From contig JAAEAF010005051.1 in NCBI GenBank assembly GCA_011037195.1, positions 1-64,000 of the forward strand: a DNA stretch of 64,000 bases. Direction: 5' to 3'. Below the pieces are notes generated by a model. The model was not told the DNA's origin, did not search any database, and saw nothing but the letters and a program-made list of their open reading frames with translations. Positions within the stretch are counted from its first letter, which is position 1; every line of letters begins with the position of its first letter. Origin of the DNA: Triatoma infestans (lineage: Eukaryota > Arthropoda > Insecta > Hemiptera > Reduviidae). This document shows, piece after piece, positions 47,376-54,802 of the stretch. Made by a program: the position numbers and the translations under genes.

Positions 47376-48110
47376 TCAATCTCTTTTAAAGAACAGGCCA
47401 TATCCTTTTTTGTAAGGTTTAAGATAAAGTCCTTGACCTACTTGCTGTGCCTCCATTTTTCTATTATGCCTTCTCATTTCTTCTAATCGGTTCCTGGCAA
47501 CTTGTGTATCTTTAACTGCCTTAGCTATAGCTGACGCCCCACCAGCTAAACTTCCAAGCGCAGAAAGCCCAGCGAATAAAGGTACCAGAAATGGTAGAAT
47601 ACCACCAGATCTTGGTACTGGTAGAACTCTTGGTATTTTTGTTACTTTCGACTTTCCTACATACTTTTTCGCCTTTCTTAAAGCTTTCCTTGACGCGTTA
47701 CTGATTGATAAAGGTGAATTTACACGTGCTGCACTTATAACATCTCTTATAGTTTTTACCTTTTTCTTCCCCCCACCTAATTTCACTTTAGCTTTCATTG
47801 CGTTCGTCACGGCCCAAGCTGCTGCTTTCTCACCAAGTGATGCGTCACTAGCTTTTGTTCTTTGCCAAGCTTTGTCAGCGAGTATGAGGTCAGCCTTATG
47901 CCTTGACTCTAGATCGTTATGCCGTGAATATGCAATGTCATGAAGTCGACAGGCTTCGTCCAAGGGATTAATACCTCTATCTCCACGTTTTAATCTTTCT
48001 TGTAATTTAGTTCCAGGACCACAAAATCTGTAACCAGGTATATGCACTTCGAATGGGAGTTTGTTGATCACTGAATTTATAAGACCTCTTCCAACAGTTT
48101 TCCTTCTCAT
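47376..48110 (-). CDS. Parvovirus-type phospholipase A2 / minor virion protein
   Basis: A 244-residue protein. Residues about 20-60 hold the parvovirus VP1-type phospholipase A2 domain: calcium loop CGPGTKL, then DEACRLHDIAYS with the catalytic His-Asp pair. In parvoviruses and adintoviruses this activity serves membrane penetration from inside the particle. A basic Lys-rich middle (KLGGGKKKVK), then a hydrophobic Gly/Ala-rich segment (LPFLVPLFAGLSALGSLAGG, about residues 170-190), suggest DNA contact and membrane interaction. The C-terminus GQGLYLKPYKKGYG is typical of the family. A TATA-like TATATAAATA lies on the minus strand near 48138-48147. First gene of the minus-strand run, divergent from the ATPase. 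Confidence 0.87.
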   Translation of the reverse strand: MRRKTVGRGLINSVINKLPFEVHIPGYRFCGPGTKLQERLKRGDRGINPLDEACRLHDIAYSRHNDLESRHKADLILADKAWQRTKASDASLGEKAAAWAVTNAMKAKVKLGGGKKKVKTIRDVISAARVNSPLSISNASRKALRKAKKYVGKSKVTKIPRVLPVPRSGGILPFLVPLFAGLSALGSLAGGASAIAKAVKDTQVARNRLEEMRRHNRKMEAQQVGQGLYLKPYKKGYGLFFKRD

Positions 48111-48177
48111 TATGATAGATCATTTAGAGCTGAACGTATTTATATAGCATCCTCCTTCCCTAATTTAAAAAAAAAAA
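48111..48177. promoter_or_regulatory. Divergent promoter between phospholipase and ATPase genes
   Basis: A 67-bp gap between head-to-head genes, with a TATA-like box serving the minus strand (about 48138-48147) and an A-rich run just before the ATPase ATG. Confidence 0.45.
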
Positions 48178-48801
48178 ATGCGTTTAGAGAAGCAAAGTGA
48201 AAAATTACCCATTTGCAATCTAGTGACCAATTCAATGGACTGTGGACATATGAAAGTAAATCGACATGGATCATTACTGCCAGATAGTTTACGAGCACTT
48301 ATTTGTGGGACTTCAGGATCCGGTAAAACCAACCTTATGGTTTGTTTGCTTTTACAACCAAATGGATTGAGATTTGCAAACTTATATATTTGTAGTAGAT
48401 CACTCCAACAAGAGAAATATATATATTTGGAGAAGATTTTTAAACTAGTACCAGAAATAGGGTTTTTTACAATAAATGCCACTCAACAGGTAATCAACCC
48501 TGATGACGCTGAACCAGACTCTATTATAATTTTTGATGATATTTCAATGGATGAGCAGGAAAATATTCGTAAATATTTCAGTATGGGACGTCATAAATGG
48601 ATAGACTGCTTCTATCTTTGTCAGAGTTATGCTAGGATCCCTAAACACCTAATTCGCGATAACGCCAACTTTATCATGCTTTTCGAGCAGGATGATTTGA
48701 ATTTAAGACACGTATACAGTGACCATGTAAGTTCACCCAATATTACAACAAATTTAAACAGATGTGTAATATCTGTTGGGAGGAGCCTCATGGATTTATA
48801 A
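48178..48801 (+). CDS. FtsK/HerA-type DNA packaging ATPase (A32-like)
   Basis: A 207-residue P-loop ATPase. Walker A is GTSGSGKTN (residues about 43-51). Walker B is IIIFDDIS (about residues 118-125), followed by YLCQSYARIPKHLIRDNANF with the sensor-type Gln. This is the genome-packaging ATPase of the Polinton/adintovirus/A32 lineage, which drives DNA into capsids. Length is in the usual range for this group. The ORF is complete, with ATG at 48178, and lies divergent from the phospholipase gene. The next gene starts 106 bp downstream on the same strand. I see no broken motif, so the protein may still be expressible. Confidence 0.9.
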   Translation: MRLEKQSEKLPICNLVTNSMDCGHMKVNRHGSLLPDSLRALICGTSGSGKTNLMVCLLLQPNGLRFANLYICSRSLQQEKYIYLEKIFKLVPEIGFFTINATQQVINPDDAEPDSIIIFDDISMDEQENIRKYFSMGRHKWIDCFYLCQSYARIPKHLIRDNANFIMLFEQDDLNLRHVYSDHVSSPNITTNLNRCVISVGRSLMDL

Positions 48802-48854
48802 CTTTAGATAAAACAAGAGATTTAAACAGTGGCAGATTTCGGAAGGGTTTGGAC

Positions 48855-48880
48855 ACATTTATCTATATATAGTGCCGACA
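48855..48880 (+). promoter_or_regulatory. TATA-like box before the DUF8207-like gene
   Basis: ATCTATATATAGTGCC lies about 40 bp before the ATG at 48908. Composition-based call. Confidence 0.4.
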
Positions 48881-48907
48881 CATACATAGAAATCTATCAT
48901 TTCCATC

Positions 48908-49984
48908 ATGGACACTAAAGCTACGAAAGAGCTTATTAAAGCTTCAAAGTCGCTTCGCGAAAAATTTAAAAGTCTGAAGAGAGGTCTCCAATCATCTCAG
49001 GAGGATTTAGAAAGGAGTTTGAAACCTATTACCAAACCTCTTCAAGAGCTAATTTATCAAAAAGAATTACCCAAAATCAAAGAAGAACCCTTTACACCGC
49101 TACCATTAGTGGTTAAAAAAGAAGCGTCTACCACAACGGAAGCAACACCTCATACATCAACCCCGCTACACACTTATCCAAAAAAGAGTGTTTTCCCTAT
49201 TAAACAAGAAGAGGAAACATTTGAAGTTGAAGAGGAGATTACTCCCTTAGAGCAAATACAGCAACTTGGTATGGAGAAATTACAAGAAAGTTTAGAAGAG
49301 GAAAAAGGGATAGGTCCTTTAGTTCAACCCTATCTATTGAAAATAATGAGTTCGGATACTAAAGATATGGATGACAAATACGGTATTCGGGTAGTACCTA
49401 AAGGTGGAATGGTCATAGGAAATGCGGTAGTAACTATTGATGGTGATGATATTAATATAAATAATAAATGGTATGAAGGTACGCCAGGTTTATTTCAATT
49501 GTTATTTTTAAAACAACCTACCAACTATTCTGAGAAAGATTTGGAAAACTATAAAAACATCTTGGAAACTAGTAATGCACATAAAAAACAGTTTAGTGAT
49601 GAAAAAAGTATTAGTGCTAGTCGAGGATGGAAGTACAAAAATATCATTGCCCCTCTATTTTCATTCCCCATCACCTCCGCTAAAGAGAAAAGTTTACCTC
49701 AGACAAAGTATACGCCACCACTATTAACATCAACATCACAAAGCCCTCGGACTCTTATAGCAACTAAGCCTCCAGCACAATCTAGATACCCTTTAAGACC
49801 AAAACAAACCAGTGGCACAGGCATGTGGGAAGGTCAAAGTATTTATGAATATTGGGATGACCCAAATGAATTGGTAGACCGACTTCGGCTTTTATATGCG
49901 TCAACCACTGCCGGTCATACGGGTCATGAGAATGAAATTCAGTCTATAATTGAAGAGTTGCGAGAAGCTGGAGTCATTTATTAA
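48908..49984 (+). CDS. DUF8207-like protein of Polinton-like elements
   Basis: A 358-residue protein. Residues 1-50 are Lys/Ser/Leu-rich and probably coiled coil (ELIKASKSLREKFKSLKRG). Residues 50-110 are a Pro/Thr/Glu-rich linker. Around residues 150-215 lies a compact domain, DKYGIRVVPKGGMVIGNAVV, then NNKWYEGTPGLFQLLFLK and YKNILETSNAHKK, which I recognise as the type annotated DUF8207 in invertebrate genomes near integrase and adenain-like genes. The C-terminus is again Pro/Ser-rich, then YEYWDDPNELVDRLRLLYAS and IQSIIEELREAGVIY, a helical tail. Its role is unknown; a virion or DNA-associated structural part is a guess. It is complete and precedes the fibre-like gene by 13 bp. Confidence 0.75.
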   Translation: MDTKATKELIKASKSLREKFKSLKRGLQSSQEDLERSLKPITKPLQELIYQKELPKIKEEPFTPLPLVVKKEASTTTEATPHTSTPLHTYPKKSVFPIKQEEETFEVEEEITPLEQIQQLGMEKLQESLEEEKGIGPLVQPYLLKIMSSDTKDMDDKYGIRVVPKGGMVIGNAVVTIDGDDININNKWYEGTPGLFQLLFLKQPTNYSEKDLENYKNILETSNAHKKQFSDEKSISASRGWKYKNIIAPLFSFPITSAKEKSLPQTKYTPPLLTSTSQSPRTLIATKPPAQSRYPLRPKQTSGTGMWEGQSIYEYWDDPNELVDRLRLLYASTTAGHTGHENEIQSIIEELREAGVIY

Positions 49985-49997
49985 GTAACACTTCAAC

Positions 49998-50456
49998 ATG
50001 CCGGTTGATAAGTTTGGTCACCATGATTATTCCAAGTTTATAGGAAAACTTAACCAGTTAATAGATGAAGAGGAGGATGTAGTGAATGTAAGTAATAAAC
50101 GTGTAATTAACGTCAGTTTGCCCAAAGAAAGAAATGATGCAGTGAATAAATTATATGCTGATAGTTTAGCTAATATAGCTAACTGGAGAACAAATCATAT
50201 TAACGTAGGTAATAAGCGTATTATTAATGTGCAAGATCCTGAAGAGAAACATGATTGTGTGACAAGAGGATTTTTGGAAAGTACCGCTTTAACCATTCCA
50301 AAGACAGAAGAAGGTGTTTCCATTACAAATATATACAATGCTCTAGGGAGAAAAATATCAAACGTGAGAGACCCTGTAAATGATACTGATGTTGTAACGT
50401 TAGGCTACCTTAAACAATTCATACAAAATGTCCTTCAAGGAGGTCGTCGTCAATGA
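49998..50456 (+). CDS. Fibre-like protein with three short repeats
   Basis: A 152-residue protein with three copies of a motif built as Asn-x-(Lys/Arg)-x-Ile-x-Asn-Val-x-x-Pro-x-(x)-x-x-Asp-x-Val: NKRVINVSLPKERNDAV (about residues 34-50), NKRIINVQDPEEKHDCV (about 74-90) and RKISNVRDPVNDTDVV (about 117-132). Each is followed by an aromatic-containing helix-like stretch (LYADS, GFLES, GYLKQ). This motif is the one seen in trimeric phage tail-fibre and spike shafts, so a receptor-binding or surface fibre is plausible. Its reading frame overlaps the integrase start by 29 bp, suggesting coupled transcription. Function is inferred from motif shape only. Confidence 0.6.
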   Translation: MPVDKFGHHDYSKFIGKLNQLIDEEEDVVNVSNKRVINVSLPKERNDAVNKLYADSLANIANWRTNHINVGNKRIINVQDPEEKHDCVTRGFLESTALTIPKTEEGVSITNIYNALGRKISNVRDPVNDTDVVTLGYLKQFIQNVLQGGRRQ

Positions 50457-51330
50457 ACTTCATAAATCAGCAAGAGTGCATTATCCTAGAAGACGTATAA
50501 TTCTTAAGGGTATTGACGATTTATGGCAGTTAGATTTAATAGAAATGATTCCTTATGCTCGCCAGAATAATGGTTATAAATACATACTAGCAGTGATTGA
50601 TTGTTTCTCCAAGTATGCCTGGGTAGAACCTGTGAAATCTAAAAGTGCTCAAGATGTCACTCGAGCAATGGAAAACATTCTAAATTTGAGTGGACGAATT
50701 CCCAAAAATATTCAAACAGATAATGGTAAGGAATTCTACAATGCCCAATTCAAGAAGCTAATGAAGAAGTACAATATAAATCATTACAGTACCTATAGTC
50801 AGATTAAAAGTTCTATTGTTGAACGATTTAATAGAACATTTAAATCAATGATGTATCGACTGTTCAGTCTAAGAGGAAACTACAATTATACAAAATATTT
50901 AACTGATTTGATAAATGACTACAACAATAAAATACACCGTACGATTGGTATGAAACCATCACAAGTAAATGCCACCAATGAAGCTTCTTTATTAGCTAAT
51001 GTTTATTCTTCTAAAGGTAAGAGAAGTGATAAACAGCGTTTTAATGAAGGAGATTATGTACGTGTTTCAAAGAGAAGGACTGTTTTTACAAGAGGATATA
51101 CGCCCAATTGGAGTGCTGAAATATTTAAAATTAAAAGTGTGCGCAAGACAGTTCCATATACCTACTTGTTGGAAGATTTGTCCGGACAACCTATTCAGGG
51201 AGCATTTTATACACAAGAACTGCAGAAAACTAAATATAAAGATGTATATCTTGTAGAAAAAGTATTAAAACGTAAAAATAATAAGCTTTATGTAAAGTGG
51301 TTGGGCTTTAATAAAAGCATTCTTGGATAA
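50428..51330 (+). CDS. Integrase (rve family) with chromodomain, C-terminus frameshifted
   Basis: A 300-residue retroviral-type integrase of the Polinton group. It begins within the fibre-like gene (29-bp overlap). Visible parts: LWQLDLIEM (first Asp, about residue 33), VIDCFSKYAWV, IQTDNGKEFYN (second Asp), SSIVERFNRTFK (Glu), then HRTIGMKPSQVN and an SH3-like GDYVRVSKRR. A chromodomain follows (VEKVLKRKNNKLYVKWLGF) and ends early at a TAA (51328-51330). Immediately after, codons for a typical Trp-Ile chromodomain end can be read in another frame from 51321 to a stop at 51351-51353, so a 1-bp indel near 51310-51321 has removed about the last ten native residues. The catalytic core is intact. 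It would join element ends to target DNA, giving the 6-bp duplication. Confidence 0.9.
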   Translation: MSFKEVVVNELHKSARVHYPRRRIILKGIDDLWQLDLIEMIPYARQNNGYKYILAVIDCFSKYAWVEPVKSKSAQDVTRAMENILNLSGRIPKNIQTDNGKEFYNAQFKKLMKKYNINHYSTYSQIKSSIVERFNRTFKSMMYRLFSLRGNYNYTKYLTDLINDYNNKIHRTIGMKPSQVNATNEASLLANVYSSKGKRSDKQRFNEGDYVRVSKRRTVFTRGYTPNWSAEIFKIKSVRKTVPYTYLLEDLSGQPIQGAFYTQELQKTKYKDVYLVEKVLKRKNNKLYVKWLGFNKSILG

Positions 51331-51484
51331 ATGTACGTGATTTACTAAATTAAAGATGTTTTTTCTGTTAACTGAGTTTCTTCTGCATTCCTTCCTTCCT
51401 GAACCAGTTGAAACATGTTTCAAACAGACGTTGACATGTAATTATGGGTTAATGAGAAAAAAAAACTTAATAAACACATGGCTT

Positions 51485-51958
51485 TTATTGATCTTGCACA
51501 ATTTTATAATAATAAGGCAACATGGTATTGGGTTTACAGAGTTTTGACAAATAATTTAACTCATTACTAATATCCGTAAAGATGCTTTGAAGTTTGAAAT
51601 ATTCATTTCTCAGAAGAGTGATGGTAGTAGGTTGAAAACTGAGATCTTCCACCCAAGTTGCTTTTCCCTGGATAGAAATCATCTTATGGCTAGATGTAAT
51701 GAAAAATATATTAGCGCTGTTAAGATTGATTGAGTCTGAAGAAGCCTGTTTTTTCTTATCAAAGAATTCATCACAATATTGCTTGTTAGATTCCAAAGTT
51801 GACCAGCCATCTACCTTAAGATAAATAATAACTTTTCTGGTTTTCAAAGCTATCAGAGGTACACCATCTTGAGACAGTCCAGTTATCAGAGTCTTAGAGT
51901 TGTGTCTGTTGAGAGGAAAACTTGTGGTTAAATGTAAACCAATTTCACTCGCTGCCAT
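51485..51958 (-). CDS. Accessory protein B' (right copy), unknown function
   Basis: A 157-residue protein from ATG 51958, transcribed inward from the right terminal repeat and convergent with the integrase. Its N-terminal 80 residues match the left protein B: IGLHLTTSFPLN, GVPLIALKTRK, IIYLKVDGWSTL, CDEFFDKKK. It continues with a C-terminal half that B has lost (ITSSHKMISIQGKATWVEDL, then a helical LLRNEYFKLQSIF region). No known family recognised. A beta-rich half followed by helices is all I can say. Because it is uninterrupted, it defines the natural length of the family. An alternative upstream ATG at 52039 would add 27 residues that overlap the broken A'; the start at 51958 aligns with B and is preferred. 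Confidence 0.7.
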   Translation of the reverse strand: MAASEIGLHLTTSFPLNRHNSKTLITGLSQDGVPLIALKTRKVIIYLKVDGWSTLESNKQYCDEFFDKKKQASSDSINLNSANIFFITSSHKMISIQGKATWVEDLSFQPTTITLLRNEYFKLQSIFTDISNELNYLSKLCKPNTMLPYYYKIVQDQ

Positions 51959-52039
51959 GATGCTGAATGCAACTGAACATTGTTTTGCACTGTTTTGAAC
52001 TTCTTGAGTCTCAAAGATCCCCTCCACCAAGAATATCAT

Positions 52040-52326
52040 TTAAATCATGTTCAATGCTGTTGGATAGAAATGATATTCGGAAACATTCACATGTATCAGG
52101 TCCACACCACTGGTCAGGGTTTGACCAAACTCATTGTTTAAAATGTTTATTAGCGGCTCTTTCCACGAACCCTTTTGCATATTCTTCCATTCTTAGTAAT
52201 TTTCGTTTTAAGTCTATATATATATTTTTGTGCCAATTCAAAATTATCTAAATCGATAGTGGATAACGTGGAAATAAATTTTTGATAACTGTCACTGGTT
52301 GTTATTTCCTTCCAAAGATCTGCCAT
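52040..52326 (-). pseudogene. Broken accessory gene A' (right copy)
   Basis: Starts at ATG 52326 with a Met-Ala-Asp-x-Trp-x-Glu-Ile N-terminus like gene A, and keeps the Ser-x-x-Tyr-x-Lys-Phe-Ile motif. The frame is lost at a TATATATATA stretch (52213-52224), after which similarity moves to another frame. A TGA at 52131-52133 interrupts that second frame, and the Cys-rich end is only partly recognisable. It precedes B' exactly as A precedes B. Divergence from A is far greater than between the terminal repeats. Confidence 0.65.
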
Positions 52327-52482
52327 CGTTGCACTACATAAATGAACTACATGAATGAAATAGTAAACCCTTTCTTTTAAAAAAAAATCTATTACTTAAG
52401 GTACGTGAATGTGTGCAATAGTTGAAGCGTATATATATATAAAACAGATGACATATATGTTTAAGAAAAAAAACAACAAAAA
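52327..52482 (-). promoter_or_regulatory. Right leader with TATA-like tract
   Basis: Non-coding sequence between the right repeat and A'. A minus-strand TTTATATATATATA lies at about 52430-52445. The sequence is not visibly homologous to the left leader. Confidence 0.35.
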
Positions 52483-52856
52483 AAACAAATACAATAGTGC
52501 TGGTGACCTCAAAGGGTAACGACTGGAGTATAAGACAGCTAAATGACAAATTTTGTATTTGATTACACAAATATTATTAAGTTTTATTTATAATATTTAT
52601 TTATTTATTTATTTTTTATTAATATTATAATTACAAACTATAGAGAGCGTGGGCTATAGATGAACAGGGGGGCTAACGCTAGTGAGAGAGATGATGATAT
52701 AGGGAATGTTGAGACAGCTATATACCCACTACACCACACTCCCCATCGCCTTAGCTACGGTGAGCTGAGGAAGGGCTGAAGAACACCCTCCTATCCAGCG
52801 AATTTTGTAGGCGGGGGACGAAGGGGTTGCGCCAGTTGTAACATTTCTACCCTACT
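52483..52856 (-). repeat. Right terminal inverted repeat of the Polinton-like element
   Basis: 374 bp mirroring 45475-45848, with only a few differences (for example a GATGATGATAT expansion near 52690). Confidence 0.9.
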
Positions 52857-52995
52857 AGCTGGAAAGTATCAGAGATATTTTCCGTGATAGGCTGCTTCTT
52901 TTTGTGGTCATCAACCGGCTACGGGCGTTCGCCCATCATCAGGATGTTTTTATTTTTCAACAGTGTGATTAACATAGACTTGCACGGAGTCTATG
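52857..52995 (-). repeat. HHR-1 copy e, proximal part (host of the Polinton-like insertion)
   Basis: Minus strand: upstream block with GTGCAAGTCTATG, the hammerhead-like motif, GAAGCAGCCTATCACGG, ATCTCTGATACTTTCCAGCT, where the element interrupts it. Continues at 45474-45441. Confidence 0.8.
52909..52946 (-). ncRNA. Hammerhead-like motif, HHR-1 copy e (core mutated)
   Basis: CATC, CTGATGA, stem II GGGC-GAAC-GCCC, then GTAG in place of GAAA, CCGGTT, GATG. Loss of the GAAA core should inactivate it. Confidence 0.6.
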
Positions 52996-53475
52996 TTGAA
53001 AGAATATTTAGTTGAAGGAACCCATATTTAAAAGTATACATGCATGCGTGGATGGATGGTGTGGGTGAATTATGAAAGGTGAAATGGAATGCGTAATTAT
53101 TAAACAACTTGCATATATAGATTAATTTTTGAACAACATATTTATTTATCTACACTATCTTACGATCATTCAGCTCATATTTTATCATTTCTTGTCAGTA
53201 ACTATTCCACAGTAGCCCACGGTTGACAGTGTTCTTTCGCTCTGTTATGAATAAATTAATAAAATAGTAAGATAGTATGGGTAATTAATTATCAAAGTAA
53301 AACTCTTTCAAAAAACGTAGTTCAACTCCTTCCAACGTAGTATCATTCCCACTTGTTGGATGTTTCCATTTTGAAAGGGAACAATACTCCTTTAAAGACC
53401 GAAACTTATGTTTTCCCATCCAGGTATCAACATCCCTCTTAACCTAGGTTAGGTACTAACGAAAACCTTTTAAAA
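52996..53475. other. No gene recognised
   Basis: Spacer between two inverted HHR-1 copies (e and f). No coding remnant seen. Confidence 0.5.
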
Positions 53476-53479
53476 CCAG

Positions 53480-53640
53480 TGTATCAACTAAATTTGCTCT
53501 GTGAAAGTCTATGTTATCACACTGTTTGACAAAAAAGCATCCTGATGATGGGCGAACGCCAGAAACTGGTCGATGACCACAAAAAGAAGCAGACTATCAC
53601 TAAAAATATCTCTGATGTTTCTAAAATTGATCGGGAAAGT
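53480..53640 (+). repeat. HHR-1 repeat unit (copy f)
   Basis: ACTAAATTTGCTCTGTGAAAG, TATCACACTGTTTGAC, hammerhead-like motif, GAAGCAGACTATCAC and ATCTCTGATGTTTC. The 127-residue frame at 53545-53928 starts inside it and is not a gene. Confidence 0.8.
53538..53575 (+). ncRNA. Hammerhead-like motif, HHR-1 copy f (core intact)
   Basis: CATC (53538-53541), CTGATGA (53542-53548), stem II GGC-GAAC-GCC with a weakened outer pair, GAAA (53562-53565), GGTC, GATG (53572-53575). Consensus core present. Confidence 0.65.
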
Positions 53641-54485
53641 TTCAATGGCTCGAAAAGCATTTATAACATTTTTATTCACATTATAACAATTAATTTAAAT
53701 ACTTCCTGTAAATTGTCCACGCTGTTTTCTCTTGACATTACAAAGATGGTGGGAATCTATTGTACTAAAACGGCACGCAGTAGTGCCATAGCTACTCGAG
53801 AACCAGATAATTCCGAAAAAGGAAATATTTCAAATAAATTTACACAACAAGAACAAGTAAAGAAAATTTACGGCTTAGGATTTTTGATAAAATCATTGTG
53901 GAAAAATCGGTTGCGAAAAACTTGGTAAACAAACAAACAAAAAATTGAATTGAACTATTAATTTAAACGATTTCTGTTTGAATTCTTTTATCCAACTGTT
54001 GTGGAACGTAAATCTTTTATCCAAAAAAGAACTTGTCTGCTGTTTTAAGAGTTACGTGGTTCACATACACCTTTGAGACCTAATTCTAATAATATTTTCA
54101 AGATTTATTTACTAGATGGGCGAGGAACTAATTTTGTTGGTTTTAGATTTGTACCTATGATTATGTATAAAATTTAAACCTTAAAATAACAAACATTTTG
54201 AATTGAAAATTGTGAAGTAATTCCGTTTGTTATGATGCGTTTTCGGAAACAGATTGGTTAATTTACTAGTTTTGATCTAGTTCCCTTAATGACGGGTTAA
54301 GTTTAAATATTACAGAATGTAAAACACTATATTACAATGTTACACTGAATGTAGTGGATGAATGTGCCTCAACTCCTCACGTTCTAGTTCCAGTATCATT
54401 GTATGCCAGAAATAATCAGATATCAGCTGACAGAGACTATCGTTCAGTTTGGAGGCGGCCAACCGCTCCATTCCACTCGTTATAT
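53641..54485. other. No gene recognised
   Basis: AT-rich with no supported gene. Confidence 0.5.
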
Positions 54486-54489
54486 TAAC

Positions 54490-54797
54490 TTATAATAATA
54501 ATTATATGCTTTATTATAAAAAGAAAAACACATTTTACAGAATTACTATTTACAATTTAACCATGCAGCAATGTCTAGAAACAGTTCTCTGCCAGGAGTT
54601 GGGCGTTACAACTACATAGACATTAAAAAGGAGAAAGAAACAAAAACCATCGTCAGATTTTCAAAAAACACACTCTTATCCCTTAGCTGCAAGTTCTTCT
54701 TTGATGAACTTTACATCGGTGTTAGGTGAATGTGGAGCTGTGGTTAATTGAGGGCTGGATGAAGGGTTGGACGAGGTATTAGCTTTCTTTAATTTAG
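54490..54797 (-). other. Possible 3' end of a gene or retroelement
   Basis: Minus strand: an open stretch reading KLKKANTSSNPSSSPQ, then DVKFIKEELAAKG and a stop near 54680, followed by about 170 nt without coding and an AATAAA signal (about 54506-54511) before a short ATT triplet run. It is cut by the mitochondrial insert. It could be a terminal exon, a retrocopy or a LINE end; I do not recognise the protein. Confidence 0.35.
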
Positions 54798-54802
54798 TTA
54801 GG

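Larger units (their letters stand above)
45475..52856. mobile_element. Polinton/Maverick-like (adintovirus-like) element, internally deleted
   Basis: A 7382-bp unit with 374-bp terminal inverted repeats starting AGTAGGG and a perfect 6-bp target duplication AGCTGG (45469-45474 and 52857-52862). AG termini and 6-bp duplications are the Polinton rule. Gene order: A+, B+ (fused), capsid-type fragment-, protease-, phospholipase A2-, packaging ATPase+, DUF8207-like+, fibre-like+, integrase+, B'-, A'- (broken). Full Polintons are about 15-20 kb; DNA polymerase B and most of the capsid genes are absent here. Integrase mediates insertion, while ATPase, protease and phospholipase belong to the virion programme in related adintoviruses. 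The copy could not move or assemble alone. Confidence 0.9.

Noticed and set aside
45475..52856. Autonomous, replication-competent virus-like element
   Set aside because: No DNA polymerase B, capsid-type gene truncated and stopped, A' broken, integrase end shifted.
53545..53928. Open frame of 127 residues starting MMGERQK
   Set aside because: Its first third is the hammerhead-like repeat HHR-1; the same peptide start appears in other HHR-1 copies by descent of the repeat.
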